A DNA stretch of 13,693 nucleotides, taken from Paracoccaceae bacterium. Lineage in GTDB: Bacteria > Pseudomonadota > Alphaproteobacteria > Rhodobacterales > Rhodobacteraceae. A program made the position numbers and the translations under genes. Positions 1 through 6,740 of this stretch are shown piece after piece (within the stretch, counting starts at the first letter, position 1; each line of letters opens with the position of its first letter). Under the pieces are notes generated by a model. The model ran no database searches, was not told the origin of the DNA, and saw only the letters and a list, made by a program, of their open reading frames with translations. The stretch lies in NCBI GenBank assembly GCA_024304875.1, contig JAMWZF010000044.1:1-13693 (forward strand). The letters run 5' to 3'.

Positions 1-161
1 AAAGTCCCGCCGATGTCACCCGCCACGGCCTCGCCGCGCTCGGCGTTGAGGTCGAAGAGCGTGACCTTCAGCCCGTCCTCCGCCAGCCGGCGGGCCGTCG
101 CCTCGCCGAGGCCCGAAGCCCCGCCGGTCACCACCGCGGCCGATCCTGTCCAGTCCATCAT
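1..161 (-). CDS. Short-chain dehydrogenase/reductase, N-terminal part (truncated by window edge)
   Basis: Only the first 53 codons are inside the window; the 3' end lies beyond base 1. The visible peptide begins MMDWTGSAAVVTGGASGLGE and has the SDR cofactor motif TGGASGLG at residues 12-19, followed by a second beta strand ending LFDLN at 35-39. An acidic residue there (D37) usually favours NAD(H) over NADP(H). The wording resembles the 3-hydroxyacyl-CoA dehydrogenase type 2 (HSD17B10-like) SDRs, but the catalytic Ser-Tyr-Lys part is not visible, so the substrate is inferred only weakly. The start overlaps the stop of the upstream MarR gene in an ATGA, and a GGAG lies about ten bases before it, so the two genes are probably co-transcribed and translationally coupled. 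An ATG-ATG pair leaves the exact first Met ambiguous by one codon. Confidence 0.85.
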   Translation of the reverse strand, partial: MMDWTGSAAVVTGGASGLGEATARRLAEDGLKVTLFDLNAERGEAVAGDIGGT

Positions 162-628
162 GTCTCAGTCTCCGTCGCTCTGATGCGTTGCAATAGGCCC
201 GCCAGGGTCTGCCGCTCGGCGGCGCTGAACCCTGCCATGAGCCTGTCCTCGCTGGCCTTGACGGCCGCGTGAATCTCCGCCGCCGCTGCCCGGCCCGCCT
301 CTGTCGGCACCAGGGCCTGCACCCTGCGGTCGCGGGGGACCGGCACCCGCCGGATCAGCCCCTCGGCCTGCAGGTCGTCCACGATGGCGACAAGGCCCGA
401 TCGCTCGATGCCCAGCATCCGGGCCAGTTCGCTTTGCGTGATGTCGGCGTGGGCGCAGACCAGCGCGAGGGCCGAAAAGACCCGCGGGGCCATCCCGCCC
501 TCGCCCAGCGCGGCGCGGAAGTCGGCCTGCAGGATCATGTAGGCCCGCTTGAGGCTGTAGCCGAGCAGGTCGTCCAGGTCGGGCGTCGCGCCCGGCCCTG
601 CCGTGGTCTGCTTCTGTCCTGATGCCAT
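158..628 (-). CDS. MarR-family transcriptional regulator
   Basis: This is a 156-residue protein, the usual MarR length. A winged helix-turn-helix occupies about residues 45-112: helix-turn-helix ITQSELARMLGIERSGLVAI (63-82), then the dimer-facing helix and the wing with the typical PRDRR (98-102) followed by LVPTEAG. Flanking helices (about 20-42 and 114-150) would form the dimer interface. The open frame extends 14 codons upstream, but the Met at 628 is preferred because a purine-rich GGAGGAGAGG lies just before it and the extra N-terminus looks like translated leader. The gene overlaps the downstream dehydrogenase by four bases. A promoter with a perfect inverted repeat lies 50-70 bases upstream, suggesting autorepression. 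The inducer is unknown. MarR proteins next to SDR genes often respond to aromatic or acyl-CoA compounds, but nothing here proves that. Confidence 0.93.
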   Translation of the reverse strand: MASGQKQTTAGPGATPDLDDLLGYSLKRAYMILQADFRAALGEGGMAPRVFSALALVCAHADITQSELARMLGIERSGLVAIVDDLQAEGLIRRVPVPRDRRVQALVPTEAGRAAAAEIHAAVKASEDRLMAGFSAAERQTLAGLLQRIRATETET

Positions 629-669
629 GCGCCTCTCCTCCCCGCCTCTTCCCTGCGGTGGGCAGCGCA

Positions 670-698
670 AATCTAGCGAGGTTCGTTAACCTCGTAAA
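670..698 (-). promoter_or_regulatory. Candidate sigma-70-type promoter for the MarR-SDR unit
   Basis: Read on the minus strand, TTTACG (698-693) and TAGATT (675-670) are separated by exactly 17 bases. Each box matches four of six consensus positions. The -10 box lies about 40 bases before the chosen MarR start. The region is distinctly richer in A+T than its surroundings. It is a prediction from sequence only. Confidence 0.45.
677..694. promoter_or_regulatory. Perfect inverted repeat, candidate MarR autoregulatory operator
   Basis: The arms CGAGGTT (677-683) and AACCTCG (688-694) are exact reverse complements around a four-base centre (CGTT). The element fills most of the spacer and touches the -35 box of the candidate MarR promoter, where a bound dimer would block RNA polymerase. 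The 18-bp size and arm spacing suit MarR dimers. It also lies 24 bases downstream of the kdgK stop codon and could form a weak hairpin in that transcript, but no T-run follows, so an operator is the better reading. Confidence 0.5.
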
Positions 699-717
699 CA
701 GTTCATCGGAGCAAGGA

Positions 718-1614
718 TCAGCCCAGTGGCGGCACCGCGCAGTCCACCAGCGCGCCGCGCGCGCCGATCACGAGGCCCGAGAGGGTGCAGGCGGCGCGGG
801 CGGCGGTATCGGGGGACTCGCCCGCCATGATTCCGGTCAGGAACCGGGCGTTGAAGCTGTCGCCCGCGGCCGTGGTGTCCACCGGCCGGCCCAGGGGCTC
901 GGGCGTGACCGAGGTCCGGGTCTCGCCCTCGGCCAGCAGCACCGGCCCGGCTCCGTCCTTGACCGCGACCAGCCCGGCGCCGGCCTCGAGATAGCGCCGG
1001 GCCGTCGCCTCGGGGTCGGCATCGCCGAAATGGGCCGCCTCGTCCTCGTGGCTCGGCAGGACGATATCGGCCAGTTCGGCCCCGCGCGTGACCCAGGCGC
1101 GCATGTCCCTGGCATCGCTCCACAGACGGGGGCGCAGGTTGGGGTCGAAGGCGATGCGCACCCCCTGCCCCCGCGCGGCGCGGACCGCCTCGAGCAGCCG
1201 CGCCCGGCCTTCCTGAGGCAGGATGGCGAGGGTGATGCCGGAGAGGTAGGCCATGTCGCCGGGCTTCAGCGGCAGAGCGCCGAGGTCGTCCGCCAGGGTC
1301 CGCGCGGCCGAGGCGCTGCGCCAGTAGGAGAAGCTGCGCTCGCCGTCCGTCAGGGTGATGAGGTAGAGGCCGACGGACATGCCCCCACGGACCGTCAGGA
1401 CCGGCTCCACTCCCGCGCCCTCGATGAAGGCGGCCATGTCGCGCGAGGCCGCGTCGTCCCCGATGGCCGAAAGGTAGGCAACCTTCGGCCCGCCTGGCAC
1501 CCGCGCGGCGTACCAGGCGGTGTTGAAGGTGTCCCCGGCGAAGCCCATCGCGTAGCCGCCATCGGCGCGGGGCGCCATCTCGACCATGCATTCCCCGATG
1601 CAGAGCAGCTTCAT
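718..1614 (-). CDS. kdgK: 2-keto-3-deoxygluconate kinase (PfkB/ribokinase family)
   Basis: The enzyme phosphorylates KDG to 2-keto-3-deoxy-6-phosphogluconate (KDPG) with ATP in the cytoplasm, the last step before the KDPG aldolase in hexuronate breakdown. The protein is 298 residues, close to the family's usual 300-310. It starts MKLLCIGECMVEM and has GFAGDTFNTAWYAAR (24-38), the substrate-side motif typical of KDG kinases. FDPNLRP lies at 156-162, and the PfkB signature DTTAAGDSFNARF lies at 246-258 with the likely catalytic base D252. The start is fixed by homology-like N-terminus and by an ATGA overlap with the stop of the upstream GntR gene, so the pair is one transcription unit. The frame is open well upstream, but that part lies inside the GntR gene. 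Its product joins the two branches encoded on the divergent operon. Confidence 0.93.
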   Translation of the reverse strand: MKLLCIGECMVEMAPRADGGYAMGFAGDTFNTAWYAARVPGGPKVAYLSAIGDDAASRDMAAFIEGAGVEPVLTVRGGMSVGLYLITLTDGERSFSYWRSASAARTLADDLGALPLKPGDMAYLSGITLAILPQEGRARLLEAVRAARGQGVRIAFDPNLRPRLWSDARDMRAWVTRGAELADIVLPSHEDEAAHFGDADPEATARRYLEAGAGLVAVKDGAGPVLLAEGETRTSVTPEPLGRPVDTTAAGDSFNARFLTGIMAGESPDTAARAACTLSGLVIGARGALVDCAVPPLG

Positions 1615-2306
1615 TCCGCGCCCTCCACGTGGTCGGGATGCCGGTGGCGGATGTCGGCAAGGACGTCGCGGATCGTCTCGATATGCTGGCGCAGGCGCGC
1701 CTCGGCCTCCTCGGGCTGGCCGGCCTCGATGGCGTCGACGATGACCTCGTGCTCCTCCATCACCTCGTGCTGGCGGCGGGCCGAGAGGGTGAGAAAGCGG
1801 ATCCGGTCCATGTGGGCCTTTTGTTCCTGGATCAGCGACCAGGCGTGGCGGTGGCCGGCCAGGGCACAGATGGTTTCGTGGAAGGGGTCGTCGAGGGCGG
1901 GAAACCGGGGCGGGGCCGCCACCTCGAGCGAGGCGCGCTGCGCCTCCAGCGTCTCGCGCAGGGTCGCCATTCCGGCGTCCGTCATCCCCGCCATGGCGAG
2001 GCGCAGGCACTCTGCCTCGAGCGCGACGCGGGTGAAGACGGCGTTCAGCACGGCGGCTTGCGAGATCTTGGTGATCAGCGTCGCCCGCTGGGGGCGGATC
2101 GCGATGAAGCCGAGCTTGGAGAGCCGGAAGAAGGCGTCGCGCACCGGCTGGCGGGAGACGCCCATCTGCTTGGCCACCTCGGCCTCGGAGACCTTGGTTC
2201 CGGGCGGCAGGCGCAGGGAAATGACCGCGTCATACAGCGCGTCGAACACCTGGTCCGTCGCCGACGCCGGTGGCTCGGCCAGGGGCCGGATCGCCAGTCC
2301 ATCCAT
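1611..2306 (-). CDS. GntR-family regulator, FadR/FCD subfamily, probable hexuronate-operon repressor
   Basis: The 231-residue protein has an N-terminal winged helix-turn-helix (about 17-80) with the GntR pattern VSEAEVAKQMGVSRQPVRDA (39-58) and wing FIAIRPQRATLIT. A C-terminal all-helical FCD ligand domain follows (about 88-215). The usual FCD metal-site residues appear as D139 and H143 (DDPFHE), H186 (EEHEVI) and H208 (LRQHIE). Regulators of this type control uxu/uxa/kdg genes in other bacteria (UxuR, ExuR) and respond to uronates or their keto-deoxy products. The effector here is inferred from the neighbours. A GGGAGGGAGAG ribosome site precedes the ATG. The gene is divergent from uxaC across a 111-bp control region with a palindrome, and overlaps kdgK by four bases. 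Confidence 0.93.
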   Translation of the reverse strand: MDGLAIRPLAEPPASATDQVFDALYDAVISLRLPPGTKVSEAEVAKQMGVSRQPVRDAFFRLSKLGFIAIRPQRATLITKISQAAVLNAVFTRVALEAECLRLAMAGMTDAGMATLRETLEAQRASLEVAAPPRFPALDDPFHETICALAGHRHAWSLIQEQKAHMDRIRFLTLSARRQHEVMEEHEVIVDAIEAGQPEEAEARLRQHIETIRDVLADIRHRHPDHVEGAE

Positions 2307-2334
2307 CGCGTCTCTCCCTCCCTGTCGTGCCGGA

Positions 2335-2363
2335 ACGCTAGCTCAAATTTGATTTTGACACAA
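2335..2363 (-). promoter_or_regulatory. Possible promoter for the GntR-kdgK unit
   Basis: On the minus strand TTGTGT (2363-2358) and TAGCGT (2340-2335) are spaced by 17 bases, each matching only about three of six consensus positions. The -35 overlaps both the left arm of the large palindrome and the -35 of the opposite promoter, so one bound regulator could control both directions. The match is weak. Confidence 0.25.
2343..2352. promoter_or_regulatory. Small perfect palindrome TCAAATTTGA in the divergent control region
   Basis: This ten-base sequence equals its own reverse complement and sits just upstream of the uxaC -35 box; it is directly preceded by another short palindrome, GCTAGC (2337-2342). 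In position it could bind an activator of uxaC or a second regulator dimer acting on the GntR gene. It is short enough to be chance in an AT-rich patch. Confidence 0.25.
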
Positions 2364-2383
2364 CTGATCATCTAGCATATCAG
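2355..2383 (+). promoter_or_regulatory. Promoter of the uxaC-led hexuronate operon
   Basis: A perfect -35 box TTGACA (2355-2360) is followed after 17 bases by TATCAG (2378-2383), which matches four of six positions of the -10 consensus. Transcription would start about 7 bases later, leaving a leader of roughly 28 bases with a strong AGGAGG ribosome site (2401-2406). The patch is markedly AT-rich against the genome background. Confidence 0.6.
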
Positions 2384-2386
2384 TTG
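2361..2386. promoter_or_regulatory. 26-bp imperfect palindrome, candidate GntR operator
   Basis: The arms CAACTGAT (2361-2368) and ATCAGTTG (2379-2386) are exact reverse complements. The central CTAG (2372-2375) is palindromic on the same axis, so ten of thirteen base pairs are symmetric. It covers the spacer and -10 box of the operon promoter and part of the possible GntR -35, the classical place for a repressor that is released by its ligand. Binding by the adjacent GntR protein is inferred from position. Confidence 0.6.
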
Positions 2387-2417
2387 GGTCGATCCTGGGG
2401 AGGAGGACAGATTTCCG

Positions 2418-3824
2418 ATGGCCTTGACCGATCCCGACCGCCTGTTTCCGGTGGAGAGCCGGCTGCGCGACCTTGCCCGGTCGCTCTACGACAGCGTGAA
2501 GGGTCTGCCGATCCTGAGCCCCCACGGCCACTGCGACCCCCGCTGGTTCGCCGACAACGCCCGTTTCCCCAACCCGGCGGAATTGTTCGTGATTCCCGAC
2601 CATTACGTCTTCCGCATGCTGGTCAGCCAGGGCGTGCCCCTGACCGACCTCGGCGTGCCGCGCACCGACGGCGGGACAACCGAATCGGACCCCCGCACCA
2701 TCTGGCGCCGCTTCGCCGAGAACTTTCACCTGTTCCGCGGCACCCCCTCCTCTCTCTGGCTGAACCATTCCTTCGAGCATGTCTTCGGCCTGACCGAGCC
2801 CCTCACCGCCGCCACCGCCGACGCGTACTACGACCACATCGAGGGCAAGCTGGCGGAGGATGCCTTCCGCCCCCGCGCCCTGTTCGAGAGCTTCGGCATC
2901 GAGGCGCTGGCGACGACGGAAGGCGCGCTGGACGACCTCAAGTGGCACCGGATGATGCGCGAGAGTGGCTGGCAGGGCCGCGTCATCACCACCTACCGGC
3001 CCGATTCGGTGGTCGATCCCGAGTTCGAGGGCTTCATCCAGAACCTCGCCGATTTCGGCGCGCTGACCGGCGAGGATACGGCGACCTGGGAGGGCTACCT
3101 TGCCGCCCACCGCACCCGCCGGGCGTTCTTCAAGGAGCACGGCGCGACCGCCTCGGACCACGGCCACCCGACCGCCCGGACCGAGAACCTCAGCCAGGCC
3201 GACGCCGCCGCCCTCTTCGACATCGTCCGCCGGGGCGAGGCGACGCCGGACCAGGCCGACGCCTTCCGCGGCCAGATGCTGACCGAGATGGCGAGGATGT
3301 CCCTGGCCGACGGCCTGACCCTGCAGATCCACGCCGGGTCCTGGCGCAACCATTCCGCCCCCGTCTTTGCCCGGCACGGCCGCGACAAGGGCTTCGACAT
3401 TCCCATGCGGACCGACTGGGTCGCGGCGCTCAAGCCGATGCTGGACGCGGTGGGGATGGAGCCGGACCTGACCATCATCCTCTTCACCCTCGACGAGACG
3501 ACCTATGGCCGCGAACTCGCCCCGCTGGCCGGCGCCTACCCGGCGCTGAAGCTGGGGCCGCCCTGGTGGTTCTTCGACAGCTACGAGGGGATCAAACGCT
3601 TCCGCGAGGCGACGACCGAGACCTGCGGCTTCTACAACACCGCGGGCTTCAACGACGACACCCGCGCCTTCTGTTCGATACCCGCCCGGCACGACGTCGC
3701 CCGGCGGTCCGACTGCGCCTATCTGGCGACGCTCGTCGGAACGGGACGCCTGCGCGAGAGCGAGGCTTTCGAGGTCGCCCACGACCTCACATACCGGCTG
3801 GCCAAGGAGGCCTACGGGCTTTGA
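2418..3824 (+). CDS. uxaC: Glucuronate (uronate) isomerase
   Basis: UxaC interconverts D-glucuronate and D-fructuronate (and D-galacturonate and D-tagaturonate) in the cytoplasm. The 468-residue length is typical. Family marks include SPHGHCD (34-40) with metal-binding H36 and H38, TTYRPD (191-196), SDHGHP (246-251), LQIHAG (302-307), GFNDD (410-414) and CSIPARHDVARR (419-430). The ATG is preceded by AGGAGG eleven bases upstream. As first gene of the operon it lies directly behind the divergent promoter and candidate operator. Its product feeds UxuB and UxuA further downstream. UxaC enzymes often accept both uronates, but only the glucuronate branch (uxuB, uxuA) is completed in this cluster. 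Confidence 0.96.
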   Translation: MALTDPDRLFPVESRLRDLARSLYDSVKGLPILSPHGHCDPRWFADNARFPNPAELFVIPDHYVFRMLVSQGVPLTDLGVPRTDGGTTESDPRTIWRRFAENFHLFRGTPSSLWLNHSFEHVFGLTEPLTAATADAYYDHIEGKLAEDAFRPRALFESFGIEALATTEGALDDLKWHRMMRESGWQGRVITTYRPDSVVDPEFEGFIQNLADFGALTGEDTATWEGYLAAHRTRRAFFKEHGATASDHGHPTARTENLSQADAAALFDIVRRGEATPDQADAFRGQMLTEMARMSLADGLTLQIHAGSWRNHSAPVFARHGRDKGFDIPMRTDWVAALKPMLDAVGMEPDLTIILFTLDETTYGRELAPLAGAYPALKLGPPWWFFDSYEGIKRFREATTETCGFYNTAGFNDDTRAFCSIPARHDVARRSDCAYLATLVGTGRLRESEAFEVAHDLTYRLAKEAYGL

Positions 3825-3855
3825 CCGGCCATTCTCAGGGAGGAGAGACCCACCA

Positions 3856-4827
3856 ATGAAACAGACACTGACCGCCATCGCGGCCCTCATCGCCGGCACC
3901 ACCGGCGCCATGGCCTGCGAGATCACGTTCCGGTCCTCGGACACGCACCCCGAGGGCTACCCCACCGTCACGGCCGTGCAGTACATGGGCGAATTGCTCG
4001 AGGAACGCTCGGACGGGCGCCTGTGCATCGAGGTCTTCCACTCCGCCCAGCTGGGCGAGGAGGCCGACACCATCGAGCAGACCCAGCTTGGCGTGATCGA
4101 CATGAACCGCGTCAGCCTCGGGCCGTTCAACAACATCATCGAGGCGACCAAGGTCTTCTCGCTGCCCTATATCTTCCGCTCGGTCGACCACATGCACACC
4201 GTGGTGGACGGCGAGATCGGCGACGAGATCCTCGCCAAGTTCCAGGACCACGACCTCGTCGGCCTCGCCTACTTCGACGGCGGCGCCCGGTCCTTCTACA
4301 ACTCCGAGCGGCCGATCACCTCGATCGAGGATATCGAGGGCCTCAGCTTCCGCGTGATGCAGTCGGACGTCTTCGTGGACATGGTCGACGCGCTCGGCGG
4401 CAACGCCACCCCGATGCCCTACGGCGAGGTCTACACCTCGATCCAGACCGGCGCGATCGACGGGGCCGAGAACAACTGGCCGTCCTTCGAATCCTCGGGC
4501 CACTACGAGGTCGCCGGCTACTACACCCTCGACGAGCACCTGATCGTCCCCGAGGTGCTGGTGATGTCCGCCTCCGCGTGGAACAACCTCTCCGCCGAGG
4601 ACCAGGAGCTGGTCCGGCAGGCCGCCAAGGACGCCGTGCCCTACATGCGCGAGCAGTGGCAGGCCCGCGAGGCCGCCTCGGAAGAGCAGGTCCGCGCCTC
4701 GGGGGTCGAGATCGTCGACAACATCGACAAGACCCCGTTCATCGAGGCGATGGTGCCGGTCTACGAGAAGCACGTCACCACCGACGAGCTGCGTGACCTC
4801 GTGACCCGCATCCAGGCCACCGAGTAA
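3856..4827 (+). CDS. dctP: TRAP transporter solute-binding protein, DctP family (probable uronate binding)
   Basis: This periplasmic receptor captures an organic acid and delivers it to the DctQM membrane complex, driven by an ion gradient rather than ATP. The protein is 323 residues. Residues 1-20 form a signal peptide ending AMA before C21; the preceding residues do not fit a lipobox well, so ordinary signal peptidase cleavage is favoured. Family marks are R166 in LSFRVMQ (163-169), the arginine that normally grips the ligand carboxylate, and the signature AIDGAENNWPSF (200-211). The place in a hexuronate operon points to glucuronate, galacturonate or an unsaturated uronate as ligand, which is inference. 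C21 and C57 may form a disulfide in the mature protein. GGGAGGA precedes the start by about a dozen bases. Confidence 0.95.
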   Translation: MKQTLTAIAALIAGTTGAMACEITFRSSDTHPEGYPTVTAVQYMGELLEERSDGRLCIEVFHSAQLGEEADTIEQTQLGVIDMNRVSLGPFNNIIEATKVFSLPYIFRSVDHMHTVVDGEIGDEILAKFQDHDLVGLAYFDGGARSFYNSERPITSIEDIEGLSFRVMQSDVFVDMVDALGGNATPMPYGEVYTSIQTGAIDGAENNWPSFESSGHYEVAGYYTLDEHLIVPEVLVMSASAWNNLSAEDQELVRQAAKDAVPYMREQWQAREAASEEQVRASGVEIVDNIDKTPFIEAMVPVYEKHVTTDELRDLVTRIQATE

Positions 4828-4838
4828 TCGGACCAACT

Positions 4839-4864
4839 GGCCGCCCGGGACAGCTCGGGCGGCC
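4839..4864 (+). other. Strong intercistronic hairpin between dctP and dctQ
   Basis: GGCCGCCCG (4839-4847) pairs perfectly with CGGGCGGCC (4856-4864). The pairing can extend inward by a G-U and a G-C pair to a four-base ACAG loop. It begins 11 bases after the dctP stop, and no T-run follows, so it is not a classical intrinsic terminator. In transporter operons such hairpins often protect the upstream mRNA from exonucleases, or cause partial termination, giving more binding protein than membrane subunits. That role is inferred. Confidence 0.6.
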
Positions 4865-4892
4865 CCCACGACAAGGCCGGGGGCAGGCATCC

Positions 4893-5450
4893 ATGCGATC
4901 GACTATCGAGAAACTCTCGGCCGCGCTGGAGGTGGTCGCGCGCATCGCGCTCTACCTCTCGGGCACCGGGCTGGTCCTGATGACCGCCCTCATCGCCTGG
5001 CAGGTCTGGGGCCGCTACGTGATGAACAACACCCCGACCTGGACCGAGGTCTCCTCGGTCCTCGTCATGGGCTGGTTCATCCTCCTCGGCGCGGCCATCG
5101 GCCTGCGCGAGGGCAATCACCTGTCGTTCGACATCCTGCTTTACGTCCTGCCCGACCGCGTGGGCCGCTGGCTGCATTCGGTGTCGGACATCGTCGTCCT
5201 CGTCTTCGCCTGCGGCATGGTCGGCTACGGCGTCCAGCTCGCTGAAAAGACCTGGCAGAACACCGTCCCCCTCCTCGGCATCTCGGGGGGCATCGAATAC
5301 CTGGCGCTGATCTTCGGCGGCGTCCTCATGGTCCTCTTCTCGCTCGAGCGCCTGCTGCGCCGCGCCGTCGGCCTGCCGACCCGGCGGTTCGGGGACGACA
5401 CGGACCTGCCGGACGACCCAAGCGACGCTGCACGCGGGACGGGAAGCTGA
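4893..5450 (+). CDS. dctQ: TRAP transporter small membrane subunit, DctQ family
   Basis: The small integral membrane subunit partners DctM and docks the binding protein. The 185-residue protein shows four hydrophobic segments at about residues 18-36, 54-73, 93-114 and 131-152, the standard DctQ topology. Family marks are the aromatic/basic stretch AWQVWGRYVMNNTPTWTEV (34-52) and GLREGNHLSFDIL (70-82). The hydrophilic C-terminal tail (about 155-185) is rich in Arg and Asp. The ribosome site is weak (GGGGGCAGG about seven bases upstream), in line with lower expression than dctP, from which it is separated by a hairpin. Its stop codon is one base before the dctM start. Confidence 0.94.
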   Translation: MRSTIEKLSAALEVVARIALYLSGTGLVLMTALIAWQVWGRYVMNNTPTWTEVSSVLVMGWFILLGAAIGLREGNHLSFDILLYVLPDRVGRWLHSVSDIVVLVFACGMVGYGVQLAEKTWQNTVPLLGISGGIEYLALIFGGVLMVLFSLERLLRRAVGLPTRRFGDDTDLPDDPSDAARGTGS

Positions 5451-5451
5451 C

Positions 5452-6732
5452 ATGGAACTCTACGTCCTCTTCGGGACCTTCGCGGTCCTCCTCCTCATCG
5501 GCACGCCCGTCGCCTTCTGCCTCGGCGTGTCCTCCTTCGCGACCATCGCCTACCTCGGCCTGCCGCCCGTGGTGGTGTTCCAGCGCCTGAACTCGGGCAT
5601 CTCGGTCTTCGTCCTGATGGCGATCCCCTTCTTCATCTACGCCGGGGAACTGATGGTGCGGGGCGACATCGCCCGAAGGCTCGTGGCCCTCGCCGGCGCC
5701 GGGGTCGGGCACCTGCGCGGAGGTCTCGGCCAGGTCAACATCTCGGCCTCGGTCCTCTTCGGCGGCATCTCGGGCTCGGCCGCCGCCGACGCCTCGGCCA
5801 TCGGCGGCCTGATGATCCCGCAGATGGAAAAGCGCGGCTACGACCGGGACTACGCGGTCAACGTGACCGTCACCTCCTCGATCATCGCGCTGATGCTGCC
5901 GCCCTCGCACAACCTCATCATCTACGCGATCAGCGCGGGCGGGCGGATCTCCATCGCCGACCTCTTCACCGCCGGGATCATCCCCGGCCTGATCCTCGCC
6001 CTCTGCCTCATGGTCGTCGCCTGGTGGGTGGCGAAGCGGCGCGGCTACGACACCGAGCCCTTCCCCGGCGGGCGGGCCGTGCTGATGCTCTTCGTCAACG
6101 CCCTGCCCGGCCTGATCCTGGTGGCGATCATCTTCGGCGGGGTCCGGTCCGGCGTCTTCACCGCCTCGGAATCCTCCTGCATCGCGGTGGTCTATGCCAT
6201 CGGCGTGACGATCTTCGTCTACCGCTCCCTGCCGTGGAGCGAGTTCGTCGCCGCCACCCTGGGCGCGGTGCGGACCTCCTCCATGGTGCTGCTCGTCATC
6301 GGCTCCGCCGCCGCCTTCGCCTGGCTTCTGGCCTACATGCGGGTGCCGGCGACGCTGGTGGACCTGATCTCGGGCATCTCGGAAAACCCGCTGGTCATCC
6401 TGCTGCTGCTCAACATCCTGCTGCTGTTCCTCGGCACCTTCATGGACATGAGCCCGCTCATCGTCATCACCACGCCGATCTTCCTGCCCGTCGCCACCGC
6501 CTTCGGAGTGGACCCGGTGCACTTCGGGATCATCCTGATCCTGAACCTCGGCATCGGGCTCTGCACCCCGCCGGTGGGGGCCGTGCTCTTCGTCGGCTGC
6601 GCCGTGGGGCGGCTGCCGATCTCGGCGGCGATCAAGACGATCTGGCCGTTCTACGGCGCCGCCGTCTTCGCGCTGATCCTCGTCACCTACATCCCGGCGC
6701 TGTCGCTCTGGCTGCCGTCGCTGTTCCACTGA
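5452..6732 (+). CDS. dctM: TRAP transporter large membrane subunit, DctM family
   Basis: This is the transport-conducting subunit of the ion-coupled TRAP system. The 426-residue protein is hydrophobic throughout, with about eleven or twelve membrane segments, the normal size when DctM is not fused to DctQ. Conserved stretches include GISGSAAADASAIGGLMIP (105-123), followed by QMEKRGYDRDYA. MLPPSHNLIIYA (148-159) follows and, near the C-terminus, GTFMDMSPLIVITTPIFLP and LGIGLCTPPVGAVLF. It follows dctQ after a single base (TGA-C-ATG), so translation is almost certainly coupled, as expected for subunits of one complex. Like the binding protein, its substrate is inferred from the operon to be a uronate. 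Confidence 0.96.
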   Translation: MELYVLFGTFAVLLLIGTPVAFCLGVSSFATIAYLGLPPVVVFQRLNSGISVFVLMAIPFFIYAGELMVRGDIARRLVALAGAGVGHLRGGLGQVNISASVLFGGISGSAAADASAIGGLMIPQMEKRGYDRDYAVNVTVTSSIIALMLPPSHNLIIYAISAGGRISIADLFTAGIIPGLILALCLMVVAWWVAKRRGYDTEPFPGGRAVLMLFVNALPGLILVAIIFGGVRSGVFTASESSCIAVVYAIGVTIFVYRSLPWSEFVAATLGAVRTSSMVLLVIGSAAAFAWLLAYMRVPATLVDLISGISENPLVILLLLNILLLFLGTFMDMSPLIVITTPIFLPVATAFGVDPVHFGIILILNLGIGLCTPPVGAVLFVGCAVGRLPISAAIKTIWPFYGAAVFALILVTYIPALSLWLPSLFH

Positions 6733-6740
6733 GAGGGCCC

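Noticed and set aside
677..694. The inverted repeat as an intrinsic terminator for kdgK
   Set aside because: The stem is only seven pairs and no T-run follows on the minus strand. Its exact fit in a 17-bp promoter spacer favours an operator.
622..2352. Long plus-strand open frame across kdgK and the GntR gene (576 codons)
   Set aside because: It is low-complexity GC-driven translation antisense to two well-supported genes and lacks motifs.
2307..2417. Riboswitch or long structured leader ahead of uxaC
   Set aside because: The predicted leader after the promoter is only about 28 bases, too short for a known riboswitch. The symmetry present is better explained by protein binding.
2343..3944. 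Long open frame on the minus strand antisense to uxaC (533 codons)
   Set aside because: Its composition is a Gly/Val/Arg/Ala-rich shadow of a high-GC gene. It has no recognisable domain and runs through the divergent promoter. uxaC on the other strand has clear motifs throughout.
4839..4864. The dctP-dctQ hairpin as a full transcription terminator
   Set aside because: It is followed by a C-rich stretch instead of T, and dctQ and dctM downstream lack any promoter-like sequence, so transcription must pass through.
5326..6729. Long minus-strand open frame antisense to dctM (467 codons), very rich in Asp, Glu, His, Arg and Gln
   Set aside because: The strange charged composition is what the complement of a hydrophobic membrane-protein gene gives. 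No domain is seen, and dctM fully explains the region.
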